From Denitrovibrio acetiphilus DSM 12809 (GTDB lineage: Bacteria; Chrysiogenota; Deferribacteres; Deferribacterales; Geovibrionaceae), in contig NC_013943.1 in assembly GCF_000025725.1 (NCBI RefSeq), positions 2,356,001 to 2,420,000 of the forward strand: 64,000 nt of DNA. Reading direction: 5' to 3'. Every line of letters begins with the position of its first letter. The stretch's first letter is position 1. Shown in pieces: positions 8,229 to 17,603 of the stretch. A program made the translations under genes and the position numbers. A model generated the notes under the pieces. It worked only from the letters and a program-made list of their open reading frames with translations. It made no database searches and was not told where the DNA came from.

Positions 8229-9185
8229 TCACCAAATCCTGAGAGGTTCACCTTTTTTATAGTTTTTTATATCGAAACGAAAATCTTCCTGCTGAACCAG
8301 ATCATCGGAAAGTCTTATCCCTTCTTCCAGAGTTCTTACAGCATTATCAAAATCACCCAGTTCAGCATAAGCAGCAGCCAGAACCTCGATGCACTGAACA
8401 TCCTGATTCATATTAAACAAAGATTTTGCAAGGTTCAGCGCTTCTGCGCCGTTACGATAGCCGGAGATAGGGTTTGTAGCATATATCCATGCAAGCATCC
8501 TCTTTGCTTCCAGATTTGAACGGTCAAGCTCAATAGCTTTTTTCAGGTCTGCGATACTCTGGTTCGCATCTTTTGATTTATAGAATATCTTTCCTCGCAG
8601 GAGGTAAAGCTCAGAGCTCTCACCATCTTTCATAAGTGCTCTCTGCACATATGCTTTTGCGTTGCCATACTCGCCCATCTTGAAATACAGCTCCCCCATA
8701 GCTATGAGAAATTCTGCACTCTCCCCCCCTTTGCTGACAGCCTTATCAAGATCGTCCATAGCCTCTTTATAGTCACCTTTCGCAGCGTACGCCTTTGCAC
8801 GTTCAACATAAGCAACAGGCATTTTGCTGCCTGCTAAATCTATTACAGAGGTGAAATCTATTATCGCATCTCTGAAAAAGCTCAGTTTCATATAAGCACG
8901 TCCACGCTTGAGGTTATACTCCGGGCGCCCATCGTTCCGCAGCGCTCTTGTATAGTCGTTGACTGCTTCACCATAATACCCGTATGCATAGTGTATATCC
9001 CCAAGCCCTTCATAATAGTAATGGGAATGGACTGACTTTGTGACGCCGGATTCATACTGAGCAACAGCTTCTTTATGAGTTGGGGCATTCATAGCAGCTT
9101 TCGAAGCATCAAGGTATGCCGCAGTATCCTTTACACATCCTGAAACAGCAAACAAAACAATGAGTAAAAACATAAATCTTCTCAT
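8229..9185 (-). CDS. TPR-repeat lipoprotein
   Basis: 318 residues. It starts with a lipoprotein signal (MRRFMFLLIVLFAVSGC), so it should be lipid-anchored on the periplasmic side. The rest is tandem tetratricopeptide repeats, for example HYYYEGLGDIHYAYGYYGEA, YVERAKAYAAKGDYKEAMDD and LLRGKIFYKSKDANQSIADL. TPRs bind other proteins. I chose the ATG at 9185, which gives a clean lipobox and follows an AGAGGTG site; the longer reading from 9242 hides the signal peptide. It is divergent from the virion cassette. Partner unknown. Confidence 0.8.
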   Translation of the reverse strand: MRRFMFLLIVLFAVSGCVKDTAAYLDASKAAMNAPTHKEAVAQYESGVTKSVHSHYYYEGLGDIHYAYGYYGEAVNDYTRALRNDGRPEYNLKRGRAYMKLSFFRDAIIDFTSVIDLAGSKMPVAYVERAKAYAAKGDYKEAMDDLDKAVSKGGESAEFLIAMGELYFKMGEYGNAKAYVQRALMKDGESSELYLLRGKIFYKSKDANQSIADLKKAIELDRSNLEAKRMLAWIYATNPISGYRNGAEALNLAKSLFNMNQDVQCIEVLAAAYAELGDFDNAVRTLEEGIRLSDDLVQQEDFRFDIKNYKKGEPLRIW

Positions 9186-9363
9186 CAAAACACCTCTTTC
9201 AAACACGAGTATGAAAACACAATAACTCTTATTAGATACCATTGGAAGAGTAAACTTCAGCCCTAAAGCCCTTTCAGACTTAACCCCTTTTAAACATATC
9301 CATCAGTACCTTCGTGTAGTATCTCCCACAGCAAAAGAGAACCTTTTCACAAAAGGAGGATTT

Positions 9364-10059
9364 ATGAAACTGGAGCTGGCGAAAGCCGGAAACCACAACG
9401 GGATAACGATTACCGAAAAAGACCTGAAAGAGATGCAGGAAAACTTCAGCAACGATGTCCCGGTGACAATAGGACACGAGCTGGACGACACTATGCCTGC
9501 ATACGGCTGGGTTAAAGCACTGAAACTCTCGGAAGACGGACAGACACTGATAGGCACAGTGGAGCTAAACGAAGAACTCGAACAATCTGTAGCAGAGGGG
9601 CGTTACAAGAACTGGAGTATTGGAGCTGGCAGCACAGAGGAAGGGGGTATGTACCTTCACCATGTCGCGTTTCTAGGAGCTGTCCCACCGATGATCAAAG
9701 ACCTGAAGATTATTGAATTGGGAGACAAATCAAAAATATTTACATTCTCGATGAAACACGGCAAATGCTCTTTCACCCTTTCAGACAAAGAACTTGCAGA
9801 ATTCAACACGCTCAAAAAGCAGAAACACGAAGCAACAGTAAAAAAGCTCTCCGATGCCACAGCGGGCAAACTCCCTTTCGGTAAGAGAGAAGAGCTGATC
9901 AGCTTTGCAGACAATCAGCTATCGGCAGGCAGAGAAGATATTGTCGAAATGCTTATCAGTGCTTTTGCCAGCGTAAAAAAGCCCGTCAGCCCGGGGCTGT
10001 CAGAAAGTATCAACTCAGCAAAATCAAGAATCACAGAAAATGTATTCAGTAAAATCTAG
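9364..10059 (+). CDS. Phage head maturation protease / scaffold (Mu gpI-like)
   Basis: 231 residues and the first gene of the virion cassette. The N-terminal half (FSNDVPVTIGHELDD, then GWVKALKLSEDGQTLIGTV and YKNWSIGAGS) resembles the Mu I / prohead protease family. The HVAFLGAVPPMIKDLK segment matches the conserved end of that protease domain. The C-terminal half is charged and helical, as expected of a scaffold fused to the protease. In phages this protein shapes and then processes the procapsid. A very strong site (AAAAGGAGG) precedes the ATG. No portal or terminase gene lies upstream, which is unusual. Confidence 0.7.
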   Translation: MKLELAKAGNHNGITITEKDLKEMQENFSNDVPVTIGHELDDTMPAYGWVKALKLSEDGQTLIGTVELNEELEQSVAEGRYKNWSIGAGSTEEGGMYLHHVAFLGAVPPMIKDLKIIELGDKSKIFTFSMKHGKCSFTLSDKELAEFNTLKKQKHEATVKKLSDATAGKLPFGKREELISFADNQLSAGREDIVEMLISAFASVKKPVSPGLSESINSAKSRITENVFSKI

Positions 10060-10068
10060 GAGGAATAA

Positions 10069-10431
10069 ATGGCAACAGTTAACGGCATCATCGGTCACCA
10101 GACCGTCACAGACAAATCTGTCATCGACGACAGGCATCCGGCGGTTATCCGCTTTAAGCAGTTCAAAGCTGACAACGGCACCATCCCCGCAGGAGAGATA
10201 GTCGCACTTGACGCAAACGGATACGTTGTCTCTTACGACCCCGCATCCGCAGCAACAGAAGCGACCCCTGTAGGCGTTTGCATAATGGACACAGACACGT
10301 CCAAAGACACCATAGGGAATGTCGTAGTACACGGCACCGTCATCGGCAAAAACCTTCTCACAAACGGCACAGCGTCAAAACCTGAAGAAACCGCCGCCCT
10401 TGAAGCAAACACACTTATCTGGTCATTCTAG
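10069..10431 (+). CDS. Head decoration protein (lambda gpD-like)
   Basis: 120 residues, beta-rich, with the pattern of lambda D-type capsid decoration proteins: IPAGEIVALDANGYVVSY, then TPVGVCIMDT and VVVHGTVIGKNLL. These trimers sit on the capsid surface and stabilise the head. It lies between the protease and the major capsid gene, the standard D position. Strong AGGAGG site; 9-base gap to the gene before. Confidence 0.7.
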   Translation: MATVNGIIGHQTVTDKSVIDDRHPAVIRFKQFKADNGTIPAGEIVALDANGYVVSYDPASAATEATPVGVCIMDTDTSKDTIGNVVVHGTVIGKNLLTNGTASKPEETAALEANTLIWSF

Positions 10432-10443
10432 GAGGACACACAC

Positions 10444-11427
10444 ATGATACAGCTTGATCTCAGCAGATACTTCACAACAGATTCTCTCTTAAGGGCTCTC
10501 ACCACTATGCCGGAGCTCAGGTCACCTGTTATGGATAATATCTATACTCAGGAGAGGCGCAGAAACCACCCTCTGCCTACAGTTTCAATCAGCGACCTTC
10601 AGCAGGCGGTCAAAAACATCGCAATCACCAGAAGAGGGAGCGAACCTCTGCCGGTTTATGAGGATTCAATAAATATCACCCATATCGAACCTCAGCCTTT
10701 CAGACCATCCGAAAGACTCAACGGTGTGGATGTGAACAATCTCAAGCTGCTTGACGACATTGGTATCGAGCTGCTTGTAAATAACAAGATAGACAGGCTC
10801 CGCAGGATCGTCAGAGCTTCCACAGAGGCGATGGCGGCACAATCTCTCTCCGGTTCTATAGCATATCCTATGGCTATGGACGGAGGATACGGAACATACA
10901 GCGTGGACTTCGGCACAACCCTTTCCCACAACATAGAAACCCCATGGGACGACGCAGGCATCACTCTGGACAATGTCCTTTCTGACCTGATATCCATGGA
11001 GGCAAATATACAATCCGAAACACACTACGGCTCAGACATCCGCTTCTGGGCTGGTCAGAAGACTTTCATGGCTCTCGCTAAGATCGTGCAGAGCGTCAAC
11101 AACACCTCTATCACAGGTATGATAGACGCCAAAACCATCAACATTGCAGGATTTAAGGTGGAACTACAGAACAGTTCATACACCGACCTCGTATCCGGCA
11201 CACAGACAAAGGTTGTGGACAGCTCTAAAGTTATGGCATTTGCGGCGGACGCCCCTTTTGAGATGATATATTCCGTCATAGACGACCTGGACAGCAACCT
11301 GACAGCAATGCCTTTCTTTGTGAAGCATGTGAAAGACCCCAGATCGTCCACTATAGAAATCATCGCAGAGAGCAAACCCCTCCCCGTCCCATTTACCAGA
11401 GGGATATGCTGGTCAACCGCAATATAG
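10444..11427 (+). CDS. Major capsid protein (lambda gpE family)
   Basis: 327 residues. Length and pattern (LLRALTTMPELRSPVMDNIY at the start, RIVRASTEAMAAQSLSG in the spine region, and IWAG-type RFWAGQKTFMALAKI) fit the phage capsid protein E family with an HK97-like fold. It forms the icosahedral shell. It follows the decoration gene and an AGGAGG site. A stable hairpin lies right after its stop. No frameshift or internal stop is seen, so a capsid could still be made. Family call is by pattern only. Confidence 0.75.
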   Translation: MIQLDLSRYFTTDSLLRALTTMPELRSPVMDNIYTQERRRNHPLPTVSISDLQQAVKNIAITRRGSEPLPVYEDSINITHIEPQPFRPSERLNGVDVNNLKLLDDIGIELLVNNKIDRLRRIVRASTEAMAAQSLSGSIAYPMAMDGGYGTYSVDFGTTLSHNIETPWDDAGITLDNVLSDLISMEANIQSETHYGSDIRFWAGQKTFMALAKIVQSVNNTSITGMIDAKTINIAGFKVELQNSSYTDLVSGTQTKVVDSSKVMAFAADAPFEMIYSVIDDLDSNLTAMPFFVKHVKDPRSSTIEIIAESKPLPVPFTRGICWSTAI

Positions 11428-11447
11428 GGTCTCCCTTCAGAACACAA

Positions 11448-11469
11448 CGGGGCGTAATTCCACGCCCCG
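11448..11469 (+). other. Stable hairpin after the capsid gene
   Basis: CGGGGCGT-AATTCC-ACGCCCCG forms an eight-pair stem with a six-base loop in the 65-base gap after the major capsid gene. No T run follows, so it is more likely an mRNA 3'-end protector or attenuator than a full terminator. Confidence 0.5.
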
Positions 11470-11492
11470 CACACAAACATGAGGTTAATTAA

Positions 11493-11849
11493 ATGCTGAT
11501 AGATATCTATGAATTGCAAGATTGCATACAGGCAGAGGACTATGACGCTATCTGTCGCGGCGACGATGCTGTTGCTGAAGAATCTCTTGAATCTGCACGG
11601 GCATACGTGGGGCTTGCAGCAGAAAAGTTCGGAGTGGAATATGACGAGGAAGACCCGGCACTAAGGCTGGCAGTGAAGAAATGGGCTCTGGCACAAATGT
11701 ATATATTTGCCGCAGAGTGGGAAACAGCAGAAAGGTACAAATCGGAATGCAATGAGGTGCTCACCCCCCTCGCCCCCTCCGCAGAGACAGGCGGAAAGAT
11801 ATTTTCTCACACAACGCCAGGCAGCATAAGCTGGAAAGGGTACTACTGA
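11493..11849 (+). CDS. Head-tail connector-type protein (Mu gp36-like)
   Basis: 118 residues, acidic and helical: LESARAYVGLAAEKFGVEYD, then LRLAVKKWALAQMYIFAAEW. This is the shape of DUF1320/gp36-type proteins, which complete the head-tail joint. The stop overlaps the next ATG (TGATG). Its place after the capsid gene supports the call. Similarity is weak enough that another connector family is possible. Confidence 0.5.
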   Translation: MLIDIYELQDCIQAEDYDAICRGDDAVAEESLESARAYVGLAAEKFGVEYDEEDPALRLAVKKWALAQMYIFAAEWETAERYKSECNEVLTPLAPSAETGGKIFSHTTPGSISWKGYY

Positions 11850-12220
11850 TGAAAACAGCATCACAGATAAAAGATAAAATTGTATCAGCCCTAGCCGGAT
11901 GCGGAGTTTTTGACACTGTTCTCTCGCCCTCTGATGACAAAAAGGGGACAATCATAATGCGTGAGCCTTCGGCGGCAGTCTATTACTCAGGATGGGGGAC
12001 ATCAGATGACAATGGTGTCCGGCTAATCACACACAACTACAATATTTATATGAAATTTCTGATGATAGGCGTCAACGATACTGCCGATGACGCTGAACTG
12101 GTAATAGATGCTCTGAACATACTGGAGCCTTCGTCACTGACACAGACAAAAGAATCCGGCGGTGATAAACGAACCGCCATGTACCTTATTAAAGCCGGTT
12201 TCAGCGGGTGTAAGTCATGA
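11849..12220 (+). CDS. Head-tail joining protein (Mu gp37-like, tentative)
   Basis: 123 residues, alpha/beta. It begins with a helix (ASQIKDKIVSALAGCGVFDT), followed by strands (RLITHNYNIYMKFLMIGVND) and DDAELVIDALNIL. Order and size fit the gp37/DUF1834-type protein that follows gp36 in Mu-like phages. It overlaps its neighbours on both sides by 1-4 bases, so translation is coupled. Confidence 0.45.
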   Translation: MKTASQIKDKIVSALAGCGVFDTVLSPSDDKKGTIIMREPSAAVYYSGWGTSDDNGVRLITHNYNIYMKFLMIGVNDTADDAELVIDALNILEPSSLTQTKESGGDKRTAMYLIKAGFSGCKS

Positions 12221-12585
12221 TACAGATAGCAGGTATAACCCTCCCGATGTGTGCGGTATGGGAAAACGAACTGGAGAGCGGACAGCCGGAACAGGAATGT
12301 GAAATATGTGCAGACGGAACTGAGCTCATCTACCAGAACAGCACCACGGCAAAAATCGACATATACATACCTAAAATTTCAGGAGAACTCACGAGAGAAA
12401 CAGTCCTCAGACTTAAATCTCTGTCACAGAACGCCTCTGTCGTGAGCCTGAACATCAACGGAGCATTAAAGAAAGCTCTATTCAGGCATTCAGATAAAGC
12501 ACTCGACCTGAAACCTGTTAACGCAAAGCAGGAACAGAAAACAAACGACAGCTATTACGGATATATAAGACTGCTGGAGGTATAA
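12217..12585 (+). CDS. Small virion-cassette protein, unknown
   Basis: 122 residues, mostly beta strands, with no motif I recognise. It starts in an ATGA overlap with the gene before, and its stop directly touches the next ATG. Context says it is a virion structural or tail-completion protein. No closer call is possible. Confidence 0.5.
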   Translation: MIQIAGITLPMCAVWENELESGQPEQECEICADGTELIYQNSTTAKIDIYIPKISGELTRETVLRLKSLSQNASVVSLNINGALKKALFRHSDKALDLKPVNAKQEQKTNDSYYGYIRLLEV

Positions 12586-13554
12586 ATGGATCAGACTGAC
12601 ATCAAAATAATCAAAGCTGAAAATATAACAGATGCAGACAGTAACGGCGGCAGAGCTGACTACAGCACAGAAGTTATCTCAGGGGTGAAGTTTAACCTGC
12701 TCCCCCGTGTAACCTCCACTGAGCGGGGCAACGGCATGACAAGATTCCGCAAAGCATTTATAGCAAACATGAACCGCCTTGGAGAAACAGCCTACGGCGC
12801 ATCTGTGGCAATAAGCTCGCCCGGAAACGGCGGTGACAGGTTTTATATCAAAAAAGGCACTGATAAAGACACACAGAACGATTTGCCTACAGACGGGTGG
12901 ACAGGGTGCGGAGCCCTTGCCTACAACGCAGCAGCAGGCACAGAATCCATTCAGGTTGTCTTCAAAGCGGCAGACTATGCTATCCCTGAAGGAGCACTTC
13001 TTTTGATTAAAGACAGTGCAGGCGGCACTGCGAATGTAAGAACATCCTCATCTGCCCCATGTACGGAATGGAACGGAAATACTGCCACCATAAAGCTTTC
13101 AGAACAACTGCCGGACAACTACACGTCTGACGGCACATATGTCGGTGTTATGATAGAAACAGGTGACCTCTCACCATCTGTACAAAACATCTCTGTTTCG
13201 AGCACAGACGGGCAATTTGACGAAAACGGCATAACACTGTTCAATGACGGTACAGAGACTGACACCTATTCCATTACATTTGAAAGTTCTTTCAGCTTTC
13301 TATGTGCAGGCGCAGAATCAGGCCCCCTCGCTTCCGGCACAATAAGCACAGCCTACGAACCACTTAATCCTAAAACAAATCAGCCGTATTTCAGCATCCC
13401 CGCTGAGTGCTGGTCGGGCATCTTTGAAGCTGGGAACACGATAACAATAACAACAACCCCAGCAAGCAGAGGCTTCTGGATAAAAGAAGTAGTCCCCGCA
13501 GGATGTGCCCACGAACCGAACAACAGCTTCAACCTCGACTGGATGATAGATTAG
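12586..13554 (+). CDS. Virion structural protein, beta-rich
   Basis: 322 residues. Segments such as SGVKFNLLPRVTSTERGNGM followed by TRFRKAFIANMNR recall a phage structural module with the pattern N-L/F-x-x-V-(x)n-G-x-T-x-Y/F-R-K-x-F-x-x-N. The rest is Thr/Ser/Gly-rich beta sequence, as in tail tube or fibre proteins. It starts right after the stop of the preceding gene and ends 8 bases before the next. Exact place in a particle is unknown. Confidence 0.55.
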   Translation: MDQTDIKIIKAENITDADSNGGRADYSTEVISGVKFNLLPRVTSTERGNGMTRFRKAFIANMNRLGETAYGASVAISSPGNGGDRFYIKKGTDKDTQNDLPTDGWTGCGALAYNAAAGTESIQVVFKAADYAIPEGALLLIKDSAGGTANVRTSSSAPCTEWNGNTATIKLSEQLPDNYTSDGTYVGVMIETGDLSPSVQNISVSSTDGQFDENGITLFNDGTETDTYSITFESSFSFLCAGAESGPLASGTISTAYEPLNPKTNQPYFSIPAECWSGIFEAGNTITITTTPASRGFWIKEVVPAGCAHEPNNSFNLDWMID

Positions 13555-13562
13555 GGGGAAAT

Positions 13563-14771
13563 ATGTCTAATCTGAAATATGCAAATTTCGCCCTTTCAAA
13601 ACTGGCAAAGAATGCAGATGTAACCGACACACAGCTTCACATCAATGATGACGCTCTCTTCCCTTCCGGCAGTTTTACCGCGGTGATATGGAGTGCAGGG
13701 TTAGGCTCCCCCCTTGATGACAGCACAAGCGAGATTGTTACGATGACACGCTCGGCAGAAGGTGTCTTCGATACAGTTAGAGCAGAGGAAGAAACCACCC
13801 CGCGCAAATGGCAGAAAGGGGCAAATATTGCAAACGTTGCAACAGCAGACACTATGAACCTGCTGCACTTCGCAGCGGGAGCTTTGACATCCACGTCGGA
13901 AATATCTGCTGACATATATGAAATGTCCAGAGAGTATCTCAGATGCAATTTCAATTTCTCCGATGAAGACACAGAAAAATCAGTAACTCTGCCTGAAAAA
14001 GCACTGTGCGGAGGACTTACATTCACTTTACATAATAACGGAACAGCGTCAAGGCATCAGGTTAAGCTCTCACCCTGTGCAGGAGACAGTTTTGCAGACA
14101 CATCAAAAACATTCATCAGCATCCCCGCCGGAGCAACAATGGAGATGACAGCCTCAGATACAGGCTGGAAAATAAGAGGGATAAACAGTAACAGCTATAA
14201 CTCACTCAGAATAGTTGACTCAGCAGATTACAACGTAACCTTCACAGAGGGGGTAATATACGCAGACAGTTCTGCCGGAGAGATAGAGCTCAGTCTCCCA
14301 GACTGCGCAGATGCATACGGAATCCCGCTGACATTTATTAAATACGACGATTCCGGCAACTACTTCCTTATTGATAGTTTCGATGGTCCTCCATACAGAG
14401 CAGTTCTGAATGGACAGTACGAATCCGCAACGTTCGTTATAGAACCGGACGGCAGAAAAAGGCTTCTGAACGTAACTGCCCCGAAACAAAAAAGCTTTGT
14501 CACACTATATGAGGACAAGCTCCTCGCAGGACACGAGCGGTACGCCTTCTGCTATGGAGGGGCAAACGGAATTACAGTTGATCTCCCTTTCCCAGACATA
14601 GCCTGCGGACGGACTGTAACAGTCAAAAAGATAGACTCAGAAGCCGGGGCAGTGATGATAAGTCCGTTCATCTCATCCATTGACGGAGACTGGCAGACCG
14701 TAGACCTCACTTCCCAATGGGAGTATGCGACATTCTCGTGCGATGGCGAACAGTGGTTCAGGGTGGGATGA
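13563..14771 (+). CDS. Fibre-like virion protein
   Basis: 402 residues. The first ~100 residues show a module widespread in phage fibres and tail proteins: ALFPSGSFTAVIW, then EIVTMTRSAEGVFDTVRA and EETTPRKWQKGANIA. The rest is a repetitive beta structure with blocks of the type VNLPDxAxGxxxTxxK, probably stacked repeats of a fibre shaft. I chose the ATG at 13563 with GGGGGAA upstream; a start at 13503 would overlap the preceding gene. Confidence 0.55.
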   Translation: MSNLKYANFALSKLAKNADVTDTQLHINDDALFPSGSFTAVIWSAGLGSPLDDSTSEIVTMTRSAEGVFDTVRAEEETTPRKWQKGANIANVATADTMNLLHFAAGALTSTSEISADIYEMSREYLRCNFNFSDEDTEKSVTLPEKALCGGLTFTLHNNGTASRHQVKLSPCAGDSFADTSKTFISIPAGATMEMTASDTGWKIRGINSNSYNSLRIVDSADYNVTFTEGVIYADSSAGEIELSLPDCADAYGIPLTFIKYDDSGNYFLIDSFDGPPYRAVLNGQYESATFVIEPDGRKRLLNVTAPKQKSFVTLYEDKLLAGHERYAFCYGGANGITVDLPFPDIACGRTVTVKKIDSEAGAVMISPFISSIDGDWQTVDLTSQWEYATFSCDGEQWFRVG

Positions 14772-14772
14772 C

Positions 14773-16404
14773 ATGCTTTTATATTCCGGTTCTTCTGTCC
14801 CCGCCACCCCTCTGTTTGCCGGAGGAGGTAAAAGCGGGAGCCTACGCATCACAACACCGTTTATCATCACACAAGGAGGAGAGATCATGTGCAGCCTCTC
14901 TCTGTCAGACACAATAACCATACCTGCTGTACGGAGCATGTACGGAACCCTTACAATATGCCCGCTCTCGGCAGAAACAGTTTGCGGAAAACTTAATATC
15001 CCCGTAAGCCTTTCCGGAACAAATTCCCCTACTGAAAATATCAGAACCATAACAAGTCTGGGTTCAGGAAACACCTGCAACATAGCCGGAGAACTATCTC
15101 CCTATGCTGACAGCTCTCTCAGCATAAAGAGCACTATAGGCGACTTCAGCACGGCAGGAACCCATAAAGTCATGCTCCCGATGGGGCGCACATCCCACAG
15201 TAACAGTCTTGACATACCCCTGCCACAAACCACAGGCAGAGTCATAACAGACAAACTTGCGGTGTTTGCAGACGGGAAAGACATTACAAAGTTATTCATA
15301 AGCGGTCAGATAAAGCTTTTCGGAGGGAACGAAGCTCTGACTCTTTCGGCAGAACTTACACCGCATGGGGAGCTGCCGGAAGTAATTACAATAATGATCA
15401 ACAGCAGCAAATACACTTTCGAGGTGAAAACATGTGAAATCCAGCCCGGCAAATGCAGACTGACAGGCTCCGCCTCTGTTGCAGAAGTGACGATAACTCC
15501 TTCCACAATAACCGCAGCAAAGCTTTGCGCAGACAACACAGAAATTATTTTTTCAGCCTGTGATTTTGTAACAGCAGATATCTCCGGCTGTACGACAGAA
15601 CACAAGCTGGCACAGATGCTCGCAGAGATGAGCGGTGCAGATGCCCGACAGATGCCCGACGGACGGAGCATGATATTCGTTACAAACAGAGCAAGCCCCG
15701 TCTATAAACCTGAAAATATCCTGAGCTGGTCAAAGACATCGGCAGATAAAAACATGGGCTCCGTGGAAGTTATCTACGGAAAAAGCGGTGATAACTACAT
15801 AACCCTTGTCCCTTCTGCTAAAACTGCCCGCACCTCTGCCATGCTTCGTATATATGGAAAAAGCGGACTGTCTGTTAAGGCTGAAGGCGGCGCAATCAGC
15901 CGGCTAAGTACCGCAAAAAGAGAAACAGTGACAGAAGAGATAATCCTAGAGGAAGGTTCCGGCAAATTAACTTATCCAGCCCTGAAAGTTATAACATCCG
16001 GTGTCACCACTGACGGCAAGAAAATCAAGACAGATAAAGACTGCATCAGAAAACGGGTAACTTACGAAACTGCGTACGATCTTTACCGGATTAAGGCGGA
16101 CAGCCCGGAAGTTACAGTATGCGTTTATCTGGAAAACCGAGTGGTGATCATCAGCAACACAGGTGATACAAAAACCATAACTGCGGAAAATATCTGCGAC
16201 TACACCACAGCATACCGCATTGCAAAGGCAGCACTGGACAATAAAAAAGGACGGCTGCGCCTTGTCACCACCCACTCAGAACTCCTCAATACCCCCGCAG
16301 GGCTGAACATAAACACACCATACGGAGAAGGCGTTATCCGCTCCGCAACCATAAATATCAAAAACAACCCTGTGATGATAACAGATACACTGGAGGTTTT
16401 ATAA
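14773..16404 (+). CDS. Large virion protein with hub-like C-terminus
   Basis: 543 residues. The N-terminal half is Ser/Thr-rich beta sequence. Residues ~260-320 (DISGCTTEHKLAQMLAEMSG) are helical, and the end (ELLNTPAGLNINTPYGEGVI) resembles the C-terminus of phage baseplate-hub/gpD-like proteins. A module KRVTYETAYDLYRIKADSPE recurs in the next two proteins. ATG at 14773 is 1 base after the preceding stop and follows GGGTGGG. The hub assignment is a guess from shape. Confidence 0.5.
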   Translation: MLLYSGSSVPATPLFAGGGKSGSLRITTPFIITQGGEIMCSLSLSDTITIPAVRSMYGTLTICPLSAETVCGKLNIPVSLSGTNSPTENIRTITSLGSGNTCNIAGELSPYADSSLSIKSTIGDFSTAGTHKVMLPMGRTSHSNSLDIPLPQTTGRVITDKLAVFADGKDITKLFISGQIKLFGGNEALTLSAELTPHGELPEVITIMINSSKYTFEVKTCEIQPGKCRLTGSASVAEVTITPSTITAAKLCADNTEIIFSACDFVTADISGCTTEHKLAQMLAEMSGADARQMPDGRSMIFVTNRASPVYKPENILSWSKTSADKNMGSVEVIYGKSGDNYITLVPSAKTARTSAMLRIYGKSGLSVKAEGGAISRLSTAKRETVTEEIILEEGSGKLTYPALKVITSGVTTDGKKIKTDKDCIRKRVTYETAYDLYRIKADSPEVTVCVYLENRVVIISNTGDTKTITAENICDYTTAYRIAKAALDNKKGRLRLVTTHSELLNTPAGLNINTPYGEGVIRSATINIKNNPVMITDTLEVL

Positions 16405-16405
16405 T

Positions 16406-16903
16406 ATGGCAAAGGTTACTATAAGCTTTGTTACAGATACTGACGACAGCAAAACAACAATCGAAAGCGACCCTGACAGGAATAAGGATTATACGGGAAG
16501 TACAAAAACCAGATTCCGCTACGGAGACACAGCCTATTTCCGCATATACAGCCATGAACCCGACAAGCTGGCTGTAAGCACAACTGACGGCGAACTGGCA
16601 GATCTGGGAATATATGCCGGCAGTGTTGCAGACGAAATACTGACCTTTATCACAGACCAGACAGCGGAAACCGAAAAACCGGTCAGGTCTGTAACAGCAT
16701 ACGAGTGGCTGGGTAACTCCCTTGGCAAAATCACCATGCAGGACAGCTATACCCTCTTTGCAGAGAAGGCACCGTCAGCGGATAACATCGCCGCTGTAAA
16801 CATCAGCTACACAACATCATACAGACTATACTCCATCACCCTCTCCAAACGTGCTTTTGATGAATATCCTGTGATGGTCTATGTGAGGTCGGAAGATGTC
16901 TAA
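16406..16903 (+). CDS. Virion-cassette protein with shared beta module
   Basis: 165 residues, all-beta. The C-terminus (VNISYTTSYRLYSITLSKRA, then PVMVYVRSED) shares the V-x-Y-x-T-x-Y-x-L pattern with the protein before and the split protein after. This suggests three proteins sharing a domain or arising by duplication. The ATG is one base after the preceding stop, and the 3' end overlaps the next gene by 8 bases. Confidence 0.5.
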   Translation: MAKVTISFVTDTDDSKTTIESDPDRNKDYTGSTKTRFRYGDTAYFRIYSHEPDKLAVSTTDGELADLGIYAGSVADEILTFITDQTAETEKPVRSVTAYEWLGNSLGKITMQDSYTLFAEKAPSADNIAAVNISYTTSYRLYSITLSKRAFDEYPVMVYVRSEDV

Positions 16904-17472
16904 ATCTATTTTCAGCTTCACAGCAGCGGACACAGGACTGAATTCTTTCAGATTTGTGCTGGAATCCGCAGAGAACAGCGGAAAAACAATATTCGCACCA
17001 GACGAACGTGCCCGGCTGAAACTTTACCCCGGAGGAACAAACCCGCATATAAGCGTTACAAGCGGAAAGGGGACAATCTTTCTGAGTGCCGGAAAGCAGA
17101 AATACACTGAATATATCGCTTTCAGAGATTCAGACTCCGGCAGTGTCACCTATCATATAGAAAAGCTCGAAACCGCCGTCTGGGAGGGCTCCGGCAGAGG
17201 AAAGCCTCAGATTTACGGAAACAGACTCACACTCCCGGCTAAAACCACAGGAGTGCTGAAAGTAACCTATGAAACAAGCTATGACCTGATTGATGTAACA
17301 TGCAGCCGCCCGACATATGTTCTCGTATCAGCAGAAACAAACTCTCTGGCAGGGGATTTTCTTCTGGACTTCACTGATGGATACATTACTGATGTTTACG
17401 ATAAAGATGTGGTAATGACCGTTCGGGACGCATGTACAAGAGAGACTATCTCCGGTGCAAGTGTTTATATAA

Positions 17473-17479
17473 ACAGTAA
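17473..17479. repeat. Target-site duplication, left copy
   Basis: ACAGTAA, identical to 19006-19012 on the other side of the IS element. Extending by one base breaks the match, so the duplication is exactly 7 bp. Confidence 0.85.
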
Positions 17480-17603
17480 CTCAAGTTTCGCATCTTGATA
17501 TAGTGCGATAACTTGTTGTTATAGCTAGGATAACAATAGAAAAAGTCTCACATAGATGGTATATTGATTTTCCAATAACAATTACATCAAGGAGACTTTT
17601 TCT

